Of a stretch of DNA of 64,000 nucleotides, positions 1 to 11,639 are shown piece after piece; position 1 is the stretch's first letter; each line of letters begins with the position of its first letter. A program made the position numbers and the translations under genes. The DNA is from Antrodiella citrinella (lineage: Eukaryota; Basidiomycota; Agaricomycetes; Polyporales; Steccherinaceae): positions 1 to 64,000 of the forward strand of contig SGPM01000031.1 in NCBI GenBank assembly GCA_004802725.1, in the 5' to 3' direction. The notes below the pieces were generated by a model. The model was not told the DNA's origin. It was given only the letters and a program-made list of their open reading frames with translations, and searched no databases.

Positions 1-895
1 GGCCTGGTCGAGGACGCCCGCTTCCTGCGTCGTNTTGGTCAAGAGGACGCGGATCTGCGTGGAGTTCCCGGCTTTGATGAGCGGGGTGTAGGAGGCGGGG
101 TCCGCGGCGTACTTGCTCTCAGCNACGATCTTCCCGATGGCAGTNCTACGACGAACGGACAGGTCTCTNAGNATCGGATTGTGCNTGTGTTGACTCGGAA
201 ACGATGCTTACCGGTGGGACAACAGCGCCAAGAGCGTAGCGTCCAAGTTCAACGTCGCGTCGTCGTCCGTCTTCGGCGAATCGCTCAGGTGGTAGAAGAA
301 CGACGAGGAGGCGTTGAAGAGGGGNACGACCGACTGCAAGTAGAAGTCGAACAGNGCNGGGTTACCGGAGTAGGTGTCCTGGTGGAACCGGCCGGGCGGG
401 AACGCGTTGGTCTTGCTCGTCACGTCGGCCTTGACGACTTGGCCGAGGGTGAAAGGGTACTCGAGCGTGCCGTAGNCGAAACGGCCGAGAAATTCGGCGG
501 TTCTCTCGCGCGGCTTGAGGTAGTCGGTAAGGCTCTTGCCGTTGTTGGCGTAGAGGGAGAGGTCGGTGGGGATGTTCAAACGCTCGGTGAGAGCGCTGTC
601 AGTGAAAGATAAGTGTCANTGTGTGTACAGCGAGGCATGAAGAGCAAAACCTACCTGATGATGGGGGCCTCGAGTGCAGAGAGGATATCCTGTCAANGGA
701 AAAGATGATTAGTCCCGAGTAATCACCAAAAGCAAACCTNGGAGTACGCACCCTGATCTGAGTCAACGTCGGAACAGTGTAATCAGGAGTCGACGTCTTC
801 GCNGCAGTAGTCGCAGNGTCGGTGTCGCGAACGACGAGACCGACAGCAGACCCGACAGCGCAAGCGACGAACACGATTTTAGCAAAGCCCAACAT
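1..895 (-). CDS. secreted AroQ-type chorismate mutase, 3' end outside the window
   Basis: Chorismate mutase converts chorismate to prephenate; this copy appears to be exported. Exons read as 752-895, 655-689, 212-595 and 1-145 (236 codons, all in phase; the stop lies beyond base 1). Residues 1-22 form a signal peptide (MLGFAKIVFV, then a hydrophobic run ending VGLVV). The mature part matches the all-helical fungal AroQ fold: DILSALEAPIISALTERLN near the start, then NLDATLLALLSHR joined across the last intron to TAIGKIVAESKY, the counterpart of the conserved family segment ending in GKFVAEAKF, then YTPLIKAGNSTQIRVLLT. Cytosolic enzymes of the shikimate pathway lack a signal peptide, whereas secreted forms such as Cmu1 of Ustilago maydis act as effectors against plant salicylate synthesis. 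Several N bases fall in codons. The family is fairly sure; an effector role is inference. A TATA box lies about 90 bases upstream. Confidence 0.8.
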
Positions 896-983
896 GATTC
901 TCGACCAACAAACTGGGAACTTAGAAGCTGCAAAGTAATGAGAAGAGGGGAGATNCTCGACACTGACAACGACGCGCCTCCGT

Positions 984-991
984 GTTATATA
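984..991 (-). promoter_or_regulatory. TATA box of the chorismate mutase gene
   Basis: The minus strand reads TATATAAC here, about 90 bases upstream of the start codon at 895. Position and sequence fit a core TATA element for the secreted chorismate mutase gene. Confidence 0.5.
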
Positions 992-1942
992 CCCTGCTTT
1001 TTGGGAACTCGTCGGCGGATCAGGGCAGATCCATGGTGATAGTGAATCTTAGTGAATGCACTTAGGCATACGGATGAACGGGAGGAGCGGAGATCATGTC
1101 GCANTGGACGGCCGAACACCCCAGGAACCGTTGGGTATTGGTCTTCTTTTGAGATTCAAATAGCGAGTGCATTCCGTCGTCTTTCTCCTGAGGCCTGAGA
1201 TCCAAGGACTGGANGACGGGTCGCGCGTTGGCAGCGGTCGGGACCGGAAGGTCGACGAAAGTACTCACAGGCACCCACGTTCGGNGATCNGCGCCGTCCT
1301 CTAGTCGCTATGTTCCTCTTTTGCATCCCGCCAAATTTCTGAGACATGATGATATATAGCGACATCCTNACAGGCACGAGTAGCAACGAGGTTCGGACCG
1401 TTCGGTTGTTCGAAGCTAATCATACGTGTGGGCGCCAGCTGATCCTCGTCAACGCGCTTAGTCATCAGATGGNGTCCGGCTTGGCGTTCGAATCGAATGT
1501 CTCCAGAGAGGGTAGTATTGGTAGGTTCACCGCTCTTCAAAAGCTTCATGGACAAGTCGTGACTTCACGAGAACGTCAGGCTCCGCATAAAGGATACTGA
1601 GAATCGCAGAAAGTATTTCGCCTAATCGATGATGGATCACATTGACCTCNCATTCCCACCTNTTCGACGAAAGTATACTATTAGCCAATTNAATTTGAGG
1701 CAAGAAGAGGCACCCGTACAAAAGTCACACATGCAACGCAAAAGTTTTGCACAGATCAGAACATTCCTNTCACATAATACTCTAAACCTAGATCGTCAAT
1801 ATACGAGCTTCCCGTGACCTAGCCAGCGAGGGCCTACTCAGAAATNCAGAATAGCCTTGGTGCCGATGACTGCTGAGAAAATGCCTAAGCAATGGTATCA
1901 CTTTGTATTCACATACTTGTACCAACGTGAACATCCAAACCC
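992..1942. other. intergenic, no gene seen
   Basis: Upstream DNA of the chorismate mutase gene and the region past the 3' end of the DUF6533 gene. It contains several N bases and only short ORFs on both strands without a recognisable family, splice structure or signal peptide. Confidence 0.5.
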
Positions 1943-3659
1943 CTACGCATCGGACAGACTCTCATGACCATCATTCACAGAGTAGCTTACCGATTGCCCT
2001 TTGACGTAACGGACCACNGGNGAGATCCTGGGTACTTGTCGCAGGGTCTCTTCCTTCTCATCTCTACCCTCGTCAATAATTCTCGGCAGCACCCTTGGAC
2101 GCATGGTTCTCAGCGCAATACCTGCATCCTNCTCAACACCATAAGCGGACCAGGGCTGAAACAACACCTCATGGTTCGTAGCNCTACCCATGGAGTCGAA
2201 ATAGGCTGGTCCGGCTGCTGCCTGNCGTAAGTTGAGCAGAACACGGCTTGAGAGGATCGAGTGCATCACGCGTTGGAGNCTGTACAAGCGGTGAGTTGCG
2301 GCGATCTGCTCAAGTCGTCAGTGACTCACGCGCTGAGCGAAGTTGTATATCCAGGCTGCACGGATGGGTAGGATGTCAGGCAATAGTAGGCTGAGCTGCG
2401 ACGGTTGTACTTACTGGAGCGGTGAGAAGAACGACAACGTTGCATATCGATAGAACTGNAGGAGACGTCAACNGCTTGTTTTTTTCCGATTTGAGGAGGT
2501 ACATACCACACAGCCAAACATAATTAAAGGCACCATCCCGATAGATAATCCGAATGAGCGCAGATTTCTTGTGCCCCAAGGCTGTACGTCTTCAGTAACA
2601 ATGCGTGTTCATTGACGGACAGATCGACTTACAATTTTGAACAAACCGTATCAGAGTAAGGATGAGCACGACTACGACGACGGTCAGCCGCAATATTCGG
2701 AAGCTGGTCATCAACACCTTAGGATATGCTCACGAGACTCGAATCCAGTGATGATCAGGAACACGACGAAGAGAATATTCTTCTGGGATTTTAGGAAACA
2801 TCCAGGTGTCTGTGGATGCGGCGGGTCCGAAACTAGTAGTGAAAATAAGTCAATATGCCTCTCGAACATCATCATCAAGTCCAAAGTGACTTACAGACGA
2901 GCGAATTAAGCGACTGTGCAAGGAAGTAGAATATCGGCACCCAGCAGACCACGAGCCCGGAGACGAGAAGGACGCCAATATACGGTGAACGATTCCAGAT
3001 GACCCATGTTCGCATTACGAGAATTCCTTCGGCAATGAGAGTCCCAATACCAAGTAGATAACCTGCGCCAGAGAGAAGCATCTTAGTTGGAACCATCCGA
3101 GGCACTTGAGAGAATCAAGACGTACCGATTGTTTTAAAGATAATGTCGCACTGTCCGGGATCCATGACTGCAAATTGATCTGCGGACAAAACCTGTCGGG
3201 ATGCGAGACAAAGAGAAGATTGAGTGGACGTACGGTATAGAACGAGCGTGGTATCGATGATGACAGGATATCGAGTGAGGAAGTAAAGTGTCTTCCCAAG
3301 CGACCAAGGGGAGAACCAGATGAGCTGTACCTCGTCTCCGGTGTGCAGAGCGATATCATAGGCCTGCATTGAGCTTAGACATCAACAAAAGCATGCGTGT
3401 CATACTGATGATTGGACTCACTAAGACAACAGCAGAGCCGACTACAGACAGTCCAAAGGGTTGACATTTGCATGAGTGGGATGTTCATATGATCACGAGG
3501 ATAACAAGAACTTACGGTCGAGGCACTAGAATTGAAGACATATGCATGATAACTTCGGAATGAGAAAGCGTCGAAGATGATGCTATGAAGGGCACGTACC
3601 GTTACGACCTGCTTGCTCTGAGCGGCATTCACAAAGGCAGAAGCCCCCTCGTTTGACAT
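1943..3659 (-). CDS. DUF6533 multi-spanning membrane protein
   Basis: A multi-exon integral membrane protein of a family that is very abundant in agaricomycetes and has no settled function. The clearest part is at about 3370-3115: AYDIALHTGDEVQLIW followed by SPWSLGKTLYFLTRYP, which is the DUF6533 signature (EV-x-x-IW, SLGK, RYP). Downstream exons hold further hydrophobic helices, including AGYLLGIGTLIAEGILVM and GVLLVSGLVVCWVPIFYFLA (about 3100-2900), ILFVVFLIITGF and TVVVVVLILTL (about 2800-2640). The last exon (2287-1943) gives HSILSSRVLLNLRQA, a cytosolic C-terminal motif usual in this family, followed by a charged tail. The start at 3659 (MSNEGASAFVNAAQ) is the likely one, but the first exon joins and some internal junctions are uncertain, and N bases interrupt the last exons. 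Confidence 0.65.
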
Positions 3660-5561
3660 GGCCAGATTCGGATCCGACGCATGAGAAATACTGCAGCGGA
3701 AATGGTGGAGTGCTTGGTTAAATATTGTGAATCGCTGGTGGTATGCTCGACATGGCGGATTTGTTCTGAAAAGAACGACAGCACAGCGCTCCTTTCAGGA
3801 CCAATCTTGCGCGTCCGACATGTATCAGCATGTATCCCAATATCAATGACCGGGACCTTCAGGCTCATGAGCACCCGCTGGTCCTGGACGAGATATCTCG
3901 CTGCTTCCGAGATCCATTGTGAGAGATCATGATCGATATCATGCACAACGGATGTGATCTCTCCGACGACGGAATCAAACTCCTACAAACAACCGCTTTG
4001 AGTGGACGTGTCTCTCTCCAATTCTCCCCACCATTCTGTCTTGACTGCATGAGATTCTGCCTCAGTTTATAACCTTGCGGCTCCTGCACGGCGCAGTATG
4101 CACAGCTCGCGCAGTGAGGAACCAATTGAAGGTCGTCGGCATGAGCTTGGTGGTCAATCTGGAGTTTAGGACTGCAAAAGTCGTTCCGGACGCGTACTTA
4201 CTGCCTACGGGAAGTCATCCACTTCCTTCACGAAGATTGCGCATCGGTTGACACATATTTCTGACATGTTCAATATTCAATACTGCAATCCGATATTCGA
4301 ACGAGGCCTCGAAGGTTCTCTTTATAACTTGAACACCGGACGGCATGTTCATGCATGTTCATGCATGCACCTTACGATGAAGATTTTCGAGATATTGACT
4401 ATAGAAATTCTGATTGTAGTCGCACCCCCTCTCCTTATCTTACAGGATGACAGACTTGGCAGGCTGTTATTACGATCGGGTCGGTTCTCACACAAATGAG
4501 CAATCGAATTGGACTATTTGTAGTCAGCGGTCATCGGAGAAGCCTAAAAGAACGCCCTTCCTGGTCTCGTACCCGCCGCGGACGGTGGTTGGGTGCGAGT
4601 TCCGTCTGGTTTCGAGACCAGCCCTTCCTGCAGTCGTATACTTGAATTCGACTGGCCAGAATAGGAGGCAAGGCACGAGGCTCAGCGCTCATCTCATAGC
4701 TATGTTGTGTGAGACGAGGTAGATGTTTTACGATGCATAGCTGATGTGTCTTGATCAGTGCCGACTGTAGCCTACGTGCTTCACGCAGGTCGCAGCAGCC
4801 TGAGTTGCTTAGATAGTATAATATTCAGTACGCCCGTTCATATCGCACAGAATCCTCCTCATCCTGACAACCAACTTGAAGATCCAGCTCAGAAAATACC
4901 ACTCGTACCAGGTCCCAGCTGTGCTGAGGCTTCCCGCTACATTTGTGCCAGGGCCACCGCGAATATTCAATGGCCCTGGCGGCGAGGACCCTCACGCAAA
5001 AGTCTACCTGAGGTCCAGACAGGATCTAAGACGTCAGTCCTTCATTGTTCATTGTTCTTGCCCGCTTTCCTATTGATGCACTGGTGCCGCAATGCTCAAA
5101 ACATTCCTTGCCATGCACGCTACTGCCGCCATCGAGATCACAGAATTACCACATATATTGGGTGCTCCTAATTTGACGGCGTCAGGATACCTCGAGGTTG
5201 TTCTCGAAAGTAAATGGACCATATACTTCCGGGAATATGTTGAACGTACTGCAAGATAACGTCAGGACTCCATTTTCAGAGTGTCATGCCGGTAAGAAAC
5301 GCTACAGCCTGAAAGTCGATGAACCGTGCAGAGCCAGTGCCACCGCCCACATCAGGTCGCGCAGGTTCCTTTTCGACGACACCGATACTTCCGATGTTAC
5401 CTGCAGCATGACTTCCGCAGAAGGCAGATAACATTCGACGGCAAACACACGAACGTTTCGTTTCTCGCATAAGAGGTGAGTTCGTGCTCAAGGTGTTCAG
5501 CACCTTACCCGCAGCAGAGAGACCAATTGACCACTCCCTCATAGCACACACGTTTCGCACC
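3660..5561. other. intergenic, 1.9 kb, short inverted and direct repeats
   Basis: No convincing gene. Two small structures are visible. A 9-base inverted repeat, CTGGTCTCG at 4561-4569 and CGAGACCAG at 4613-4621, could fold into a hairpin with a 43-base loop. A short direct repeat of ATGTTCATGC lies near 4341-4365. A 52-codon ORF near 5092-5247 has protein-like composition, but no splice partner or family could be found. Confidence 0.4.
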
Positions 5562-6247
5562 ATGTCCACTTCCAACACCAACAAACTTGAAGACGGAATG
5601 TACGCCATCGTCAATCACCAGAATGACTCCCTCGTCTTCCGCCACCCTATCGAAGACATGAGCGGGTTGCCTAAGCCCGTCTATGTGTTGCCTTCCAGCA
5701 CTCAACCCATTGGGTTGGTGAGTCCTTCTACTCTTATCCTCTCAACATGTGATTGGTGTCGACGACTCTGATCATTTTGTTCACAGTGGCAATTGCAACA
5801 GAAATCTGAAGGCAAATACGTCTTGAAGGCCCTCAACGCGCCCACGGGTCTCTGGGCTCGCGGAGATTCAAACAAAAAAGTCTATGCGATGTTGCAGGGC
5901 TGGGAGCACAAGGCTGTCGAGTGGCACATCACGGAGGTCATGACTGTGCAGGGGAGGAAAGGATACATGTGGGTCGCCTGCTCGTAACATGAAAGGACGA
6001 CGATCGTCATGCCTGACTGGACTGTTACAGTATCGAGACCGAGGACAATGGCAAGCAAGTCGGCTGGACCACGGCCGGAGAGCGAGGACCAAATGGCGTC
6101 CAGGTACTGTCCAACCGCGACCCTTATCTCCGCGAAATGTACTGAATTGTGTTGTAGATCGGTGTGAGGCCGCTGCCTACAACCTTCAGTATCCCGCCCA
6201 GGTACTTCCCCGATGATGTGTTCGAAATCGTTCGTGTTGAGGAATGA
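5562..6247 (+). CDS. cospin-type serine protease inhibitor (MEROPS I66), copy 1
   Basis: Small beta-trefoil inhibitor of trypsin-like proteases, a family known from mushrooms (cospin, cnispin) and thought to defend fruiting bodies. Exons 5562-5717, 5787-5968, 6031-6103 and 6158-6247 give 166 residues in frame. Landmarks in order: LEDGMYAIVNHQ, FRHPIEDMSGLPKPVYVLP, GKYVLKALNAPTGLW, VEWHITEVM, GYIIETEDNGKQVGWT, IGVRPLPT, and the terminal YFPDDVFEIVRVEE, which matches the family's closing strand. There is no signal peptide, as is usual for these cytosolic inhibitors. Arg27 sits in the loop before HPIED; from memory the trypsin-binding loop of cospin carries an Arg at about this place, so trypsin inhibition is a reasonable inference. 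A paralogue with the same four-exon structure lies at 10873-11553 on the other strand. Confidence 0.85.
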
Positions 6248-6887
6248 AGGATAGACGACAGAAACGTTCTGGTAGTGTCTTCTTGCAGTGGAGATGTCTT
6301 CTAGCGCGAGATATTTGAAATGAGCATAGCCATTTTGTTTTGGGATAGACATCCGCCACAGCCGGTGTAGTACTCCAGGAAGATGGATCAGGTCGGGTAT
6401 GAATGTCAATTATTTGGGCAAGAACAGAGCCGTGTCGTGGGATGTGACACAAGGATCCATGATTATCAACACAGGTGTACTCACAAGTACCCGATTGATT
6501 ACATGCACCTCACATTGCATATCGCCCATGGGAACCTCTACAGTACACGTCGTATCTGAATCCACAAAGACCGAAAGGAAAAGGGAGTTGAAGGTTAACG
6601 AGTGTCGACAGTCGAGTCATGGGTTCTGAGAAGTCAGGAACGGGTGAAGAAATATTGCAGATACAAGGTAGAGACGTGTTCATACCATTCATCATGATGA
6701 GTGGAGGAAGAAAGACTAGAAAGTTAAATTGAAGGAGCGTAGTGCGTAGTGTATAATGGCGGCAAACAAGAAACTGAAGGTCAAGAATCAGCTCCACCCA
6801 TCCGAGACCCGCAGGGTAGACTTCCATCTGTATCACCTGATCAAGGAAGATATCGAAGACCAGGAAATAAGGAAAGCGGGCCCGGTA
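6248..6887. other. intergenic, no gene seen
   Basis: About 640 bases between the 3' ends of the inhibitor gene and UBC6, which converge here. Only short ORFs without family resemblance; probably 3' untranslated sequence of both genes. Confidence 0.5.
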
Positions 6888-8337
6888 TCAGGCAGACGAC
6901 ATTCTGGACACGATCAAGGCGAGAGCCAAGACGACACCCCAACGCCACTTCTCCCAAATCAGCTGCCGCCAAACCCCCGACCAGCCGCCACCAGCACCAG
7001 TCGCCCCTTCACGGCCCGACGTCCTTGCAACTTCGCTAGGTGTCGGCGGCGTTGTATGAGGTGTAGTTACTGGAGTCCGAGACTGCGGACTGGATGTAAT
7101 GTGAGAGACTGCGGAGATTGGGGAAGCTGGGGAGGAGGGAGATGGCAATTCGGCGACCTTGGAAGACCCGCCGTTCTCCTTCTCGGCCATGTTCGGAACG
7201 GACTTCAGGGTCAACGTACAGAACTGTGGAAGGATAAGAGCCAATCATTAGCACGGCCCTTCGTCTGAGATGCTCGGAGAAGGGACAGAACGCCGGAGCA
7301 GATGATTTCGCCGGAAAAACTGCTGTGCGGTTTACTGAGGAACGCGATGGCACAACCTCACACAGCGAGAAGGAAAAAGCAGCACCAGATGAAACAAAGA
7401 ACATTAAGTACTCACGTCCGGGAAGGCCTCTTTGAATCGTCGCTCCTTCAAATTCCAGGCATGACTCCGTGATGCATATGCGCGCTTGTCAGCATCGCTC
7501 GTCGTCACAGACCCTGTAGTCATCTCATCGCTGAGCATGAAGGATAGAAGCCCGGTCAAGCTGTGTAAGTTCACATCATCAAAGGTCAGTGATGATTCTC
7601 GTCCACGGGAAGACAGGGTCTGCGGATCTCAAATGGGGACACGTACATTGTAGCAACGCTCCAAGCAGGATTCCACTAAGAAGTGAAAGTCATGAGCTAT
7701 TGTCACAGATGCCAGATGCATAGATGATCAAAGCGAAAGTGACTCACTGTGCCAGGATGGAAGTCGGACATTGAGAAACATATCTTGCGGTCTGGTTGAA
7801 ATCGGCCTGAGGGCGTTAGCATCTAGATAGAAGCAGTGAGTGAGTTGAGATGGCATTGCACTTCGGGGATCATGAGGATGACAGCATGGAGGAAGGACCA
7901 TAGACGATATGCCAAATAGCGCACCACTGTAAGAAAGAATAACGAACCTTGATGCCTGGCGGTTTGAAAGGGTACTCTGGCGGAAACAGTAGAACACCGT
8001 GGTATTCTCCGCCAGCGAAGGGCGAGTCAGGTGGACCACGCTGGATAACGGATTTGGTTGGTAAGACAGTCAGCTCGAACATGGTGGATGCCTCACAATA
8101 ATGTAGTTCCCTATTCCATTCCATTCAGTTCTTGCTGTAGCCAGTACAATATATAGTTTGAACTCACAAGTCAAGATGTTCTTCTCGTCCGGAACGGCCC
8201 AAACAAATGGAGGTGGCTCTTTCTGCATCGCAACATACTCCTTGTTCAGCTATGAAACCGGTACGAGTCGTCAGTGATGAAGGTTCTCGACGACGATGTG
8301 CGCAACATACTCGTTTGTGAGCAGCCTTGGAAGCCAT
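6888..8337 (-). CDS. UBC6: tail-anchored ubiquitin-conjugating enzyme Ubc6
   Basis: E2 enzyme of ER-associated degradation, anchored in the ER membrane by its C-terminus with the catalytic domain in the cytosol. Exons 8311-8337, 8168-8249, 8097-8110 (only 14 bases), 7948-8040, 7748-7822, 7647-7675, 7416-7560 and 6888-7223 sum to 266 residues in frame. The UBC fold starts [19 protein letters not shown] and continues [35 protein letters not shown] and [17 protein letters not shown]. The active Cys is in [19 protein letters not shown], the form characteristic of the Ubc6/UBE2J family. A Ser/Pro-rich linker follows and ends in a single membrane helix ([14 protein letters not shown]) a few residues before the stop. 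The gene diverges from CWC27 across about 208 bases. Confidence 0.93.
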
Positions 8338-8545
8338 GGATGGTGAGTGTGATGAGTTTGACGGTGGTGATGGTGGTATAGAGCGAGGAATGCGGTGGGA
8401 CTTCCGCGGTTGTCCAGGCTGCGGCTGTGGCCACGCGAGCCGAGTTACCGATTTTGGAAATTGCACGTGGCGTTCCGCCTCTTAGTAGCCGCTGCTACCA
8501 AGTAGCACCTTGTTCTTGGCTTGTTCATAGTGTCTTGTACCCGCT
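8338..8545. promoter_or_regulatory. shared divergent promoter region of UBC6 and CWC27
   Basis: The two start codons (8337 minus, 8546 plus) are only 208 bases apart, so both promoters must overlap or share this stretch. No TATA box is obvious, which fits housekeeping genes. Confidence 0.55.
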
Positions 8546-10566
8546 ATGGCTCTTCCGACAAATGGACGTGTAATCATCGACACAACCGCGGGGGAAATAG
8601 ACATTGAACTCTGGTCGAAGGTGGGATTGTGACGTTCGTTCCAGTGTACATGCGTTTAACACACGCTCGAACATGTAGGAGACACCGAAAGCATGTCGAA
8701 ACTTCCTCACACTTGCCATGGAAGGTATGCACATTATTCAGGTTGTCATGCGCTGCGTATTTAGCTGTTACAGGGTATTATGATGGTGTCGTCTTTCACA
8801 GGTGAGTTTTGCGCGTTCCCCTGCAAGTTCTGATTTCTAACCAGTCTACCAGGATAGTACCCAACTTCTTGGTGCAAACGGGAGACAGGACAGGAACTGG
8901 AGGGGGCGGAGAGTCTTTCTACGGAGGTGCGTACCTACACTTTGTCTGCATAGTCTAACCATTACATCGTTTGGCAGAGCCATTCGAGGATGAAATTCAC
9001 CCGCGACTACGGTTTGCTCACCGTGGGCTTGTCGCCATGGCTAATAACGGGAAGAAGAATTCCAATGACTCACAATTTTTTATCACACTTGGTACGTCTG
9101 AGTGAGTGGACTCGAAATGAGTACGTGCTGACACGAATATCACAGACCGAGCGGAAGAATTACATGGAAAGCACACACTCTTCGGCCGTGTACTCGGTGA
9201 CACTATCTTCAGTGAGTTTTCCTCTCTCAAGGGTTGGCACGCTCTCTCAATATGTTTGTGTGTTACGTAGACGTCCTAAAGATCGGGTCCATGGGTAAGC
9301 ATATCCGCCAATCCTTGAGATATTAAGCATGAGTGTTCAGGCTATTTACAGAGGTCGACGAGAACGAGAGACCACTTTAGTACGTGTTGTCCGCATTTAG
9401 CATCACCATTTCTTACTGATATCTTTCTACAGCCCACCAAAAATCAAGACTATACGTATCCTAGAAAATCCATTCACGGACATTATCCCTCGTATCACTG
9501 CGGAGGAAAAACGTGCCCAACTGCGTGCTCGTGAGCAAGCCCAGCGTGAACGTGAAGAGGAGCTGCGCCGAAGGGGGGCCAAGAAGTATGCCGCGTACAT
9601 GCCTCGATCCATTATGCGGTGCTGACAACTCTCATACAGGGATGTCAAACTGCTGAGCTTCGGTGCTGATGAGGGCGGTGAAGAGGAAGAACTAGTGACA
9701 TTCAAGAAGAAGCCAATCGTCCGGCCAGACTGTAAGTGATACTACTTTGCTTCAGCATCCTCTCTCAAACTTTCCACCTGACCAGTGATTGACCCGGCAC
9801 CGAGTACCGGCGTACCAGACCTCGACTCCTTACCCTCTGCGCGAAAGGAGAAGTCATCAAAACTGAAGGCTGTGTTTGAAGACAGGGAAGACGCACCTAT
9901 CGAGAAGCCATCGAAGAAAGACAAGGAGGCGACAGATATTACGAAGATCCGCGCGAGGCATGCGCAAGAGCAAGCTGCCCAAAGGTAAGTATATATTCAC
10001 GCTTTTCATCCGCTATTTTATATTTAAATACATGTCGCAGCACCACTCGGCAGACCGAGATCGAGAAAGTGGAGGCTGAGATTCGCAAACTTGCGCGTCG
10101 CAAAGGAGGAGACGATAGCGACGACGAGCCCATCAAGAAGAAGCCCAAAAAATCCTATCTCGAGGAAGAGATGTCCAAATATGCCAAGAACCGGGGTTTG
10201 CAAGGGAAGAAGGGAAAGCGGAAGGACGAGTCGGACGTCCTTGCGGCGCTGAGCAGCTTCCGGAGTAAACTGAAGAGCTCTGCGTCTGTCGGTGGGGATG
10301 CAGACGACGACCTGCAGAACAAGGATATGGACGTGGACGAGAAGCAGGAAGGAGAGAAGGAGCCTGGGATGGAAGTGGACGACGATACAGGTTTCTTGGG
10401 TCACGCGTTCTATGCACCGACGGATAATACGGAGGAGGTGGCTAAGGCTGCGAGAGACTATGAAGTCATTGATCCTCGGCAGCGGGGTGCGAGAGCGAAA
10501 GAGGAGGAGAGGGAGCGGAAGCAGGCAATGAAGCGTAAAGATGGGGGACGGGGCTTCAGGCGGTAG
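8546..10566 (+). CDS. CWC27: spliceosome-associated cyclophilin Cwc27
   Basis: Peptidyl-prolyl isomerase-like protein of the spliceosomal Bact complex. Twelve exons: 8546-8620, 8679-8724, 8774-8801, 8853-8926, 8978-9091, 9146-9211, 9271-9294, 9352-9379, 9433-9585, 9640-9731, 9786-9984 and 10041-10566; together 474 residues in frame. Residues 1-170 are the cyclophilin domain: [55 protein letters not shown] and HTLFGRVLGDTIFNVLKIGS. The Trp of classical cyclophilins is replaced (AEELHGKH), as in other Cwc27 proteins, so isomerase activity may be weak or absent. The remainder is charged and helical, with basic and acidic runs (RKLARRKGGDDSDDEPIKKK) and a conserved-looking end FLGHAFYAP. The many short exons in a splicing factor gene are notable. 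Confident by domain order and length. Confidence 0.93.
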
Positions 10567-10872
10567 TGTTTCTACCTTTGGACTCATGTATGTGTGTATC
10601 ATCTCTCCCAATTGGTCGTTCACATTCTTGTGACTGTGCTTCAGGAATCATCTTATTACGCACAATACTCGTGAGCCATCGCAATTCAGGCGAATCCTGG
10701 CATGCGCTAAGATCTCTGGTCACATTCACAGCTGCATAACCTTCTCAATCGATACCGGGACTACATATTGTACAAAATTGGCGACTACGGCGATCCAACT
10801 CCAACCAACACAACAGTGATACCAAGGCTGCTACTTCAGCGTTTACCGATCGCAATGATTGACTGTCAGGGC
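10567..10872. other. intergenic between converging genes
   Basis: 306 bases between the stop codons of CWC27 and the second I66 inhibitor, which converge. Probably overlapping 3' untranslated sequence; nothing else seen. Confidence 0.5.
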
Positions 10873-11553
10873 TCACTCCCTGTCGATGCGGATGAACTCG
10901 AAGACGTCGGTAACAAAGAACTGGGGCGGTAAGCTGCGAGTCGAGGGCAGCGGCTTCGCTGCGATCTACAACGGACATTCAGTACAAGTGACACTGCGAC
11001 TGCGGGGAGACGGGCAGATCTACCTTGACTCCAAATTGCCCATCGTTTCCGTACGCGCTCCAGCCGATCTGCTCACCGAAATCCTTGGTCTCGATGCTGC
11101 ATCAAGTTTTATCAGCATGTACTCGCATGCAACATTCTACTCTACTATTGGGCCGGTGACTTACATATAGCCTTCCTCGTGCCTGGTGTCCACGACTTTA
11201 GTGATTTCCCATTCGACGGTATGTTTGTCCTCGTCGGTCAAGAAGGCGTACACATGGCGCTGGTCGTCTACGTTGCGGATGCCAGTCGGTGCACCGTGCG
11301 CCTTCAAGACGAATTTGTTCCCGCCTTTCTTCACCACCTCCCACTGTGCGGCCGCTGTCAGTGCTCGTCGTTGTCGACGCATGAGACATACAACGCTTAC
11401 CTTGCCCAAGGGGCGCGTATCAGGATGCAAGCTATAGATGGGCTTGGGCAGGAGGCTCTTGTCCTCGATGGGATGACGGAAGACGACCTCACCGGTCGCG
11501 CGGTTGCGGATTTCGTAAATTCCGCTCTCGAGGGTGTTGGTGTAGGCAGACAT
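10873..11553 (-). CDS. cospin-type serine protease inhibitor (MEROPS I66), copy 2
   Basis: Paralogue of the gene at 5562-6247 with the same four-exon structure and phases: 11401-11553, 11165-11343, 11024-11096 and 10873-10965, giving 165 residues. Matching blocks in order: LESGIYEIRNRATGEVVF, RHPIEDKSLLPKPIYSLHP, KGGNKFVLKAHGAPTG, VEWEITKVVDTRHEEGYII, QIGWSAYGNDG, AAKPLPS and the closing FFVTDVFEFIRIDRE. Arg26 occupies the equivalent of Arg27 in copy 1, so both may use Arg as the specificity residue. The copies differ at many positions, so the duplication is not recent. They point toward each other with UBC6 and CWC27 between them. A good TATA box lies 79-86 bases upstream of this copy; none was found for copy 1, which suggests different expression. 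Confidence 0.85.
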
Positions 11554-11631
11554 AGTGCGAGATATCTGGTGAGTGCGACTGTGTAGATGTTTCCCGGGGT
11601 GGGTTGCTCAACAATAGCTGTATGAAGAACG

Positions 11632-11639
11632 CTTTTATA
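11632..11639 (-). promoter_or_regulatory. TATA box of I66 inhibitor copy 2
   Basis: The minus strand reads TATAAAAG, a near-perfect TATA element, 79-86 bases upstream of the start codon at 11553. Confidence 0.55.

Noticed and set aside
4561..4621. tRNA-like hairpin
   Set aside because: No cloverleaf arms, A box or B box (GGTTCGANNCC) fit; only one 9-base stem. No tRNA gene was found elsewhere in the window.
5092..5247. 52-codon ORF ending YFREYVERTAR
   Set aside because: Protein-like composition, but no upstream exon with an acceptor site fits and no family is recognised; not enough to call a gene.
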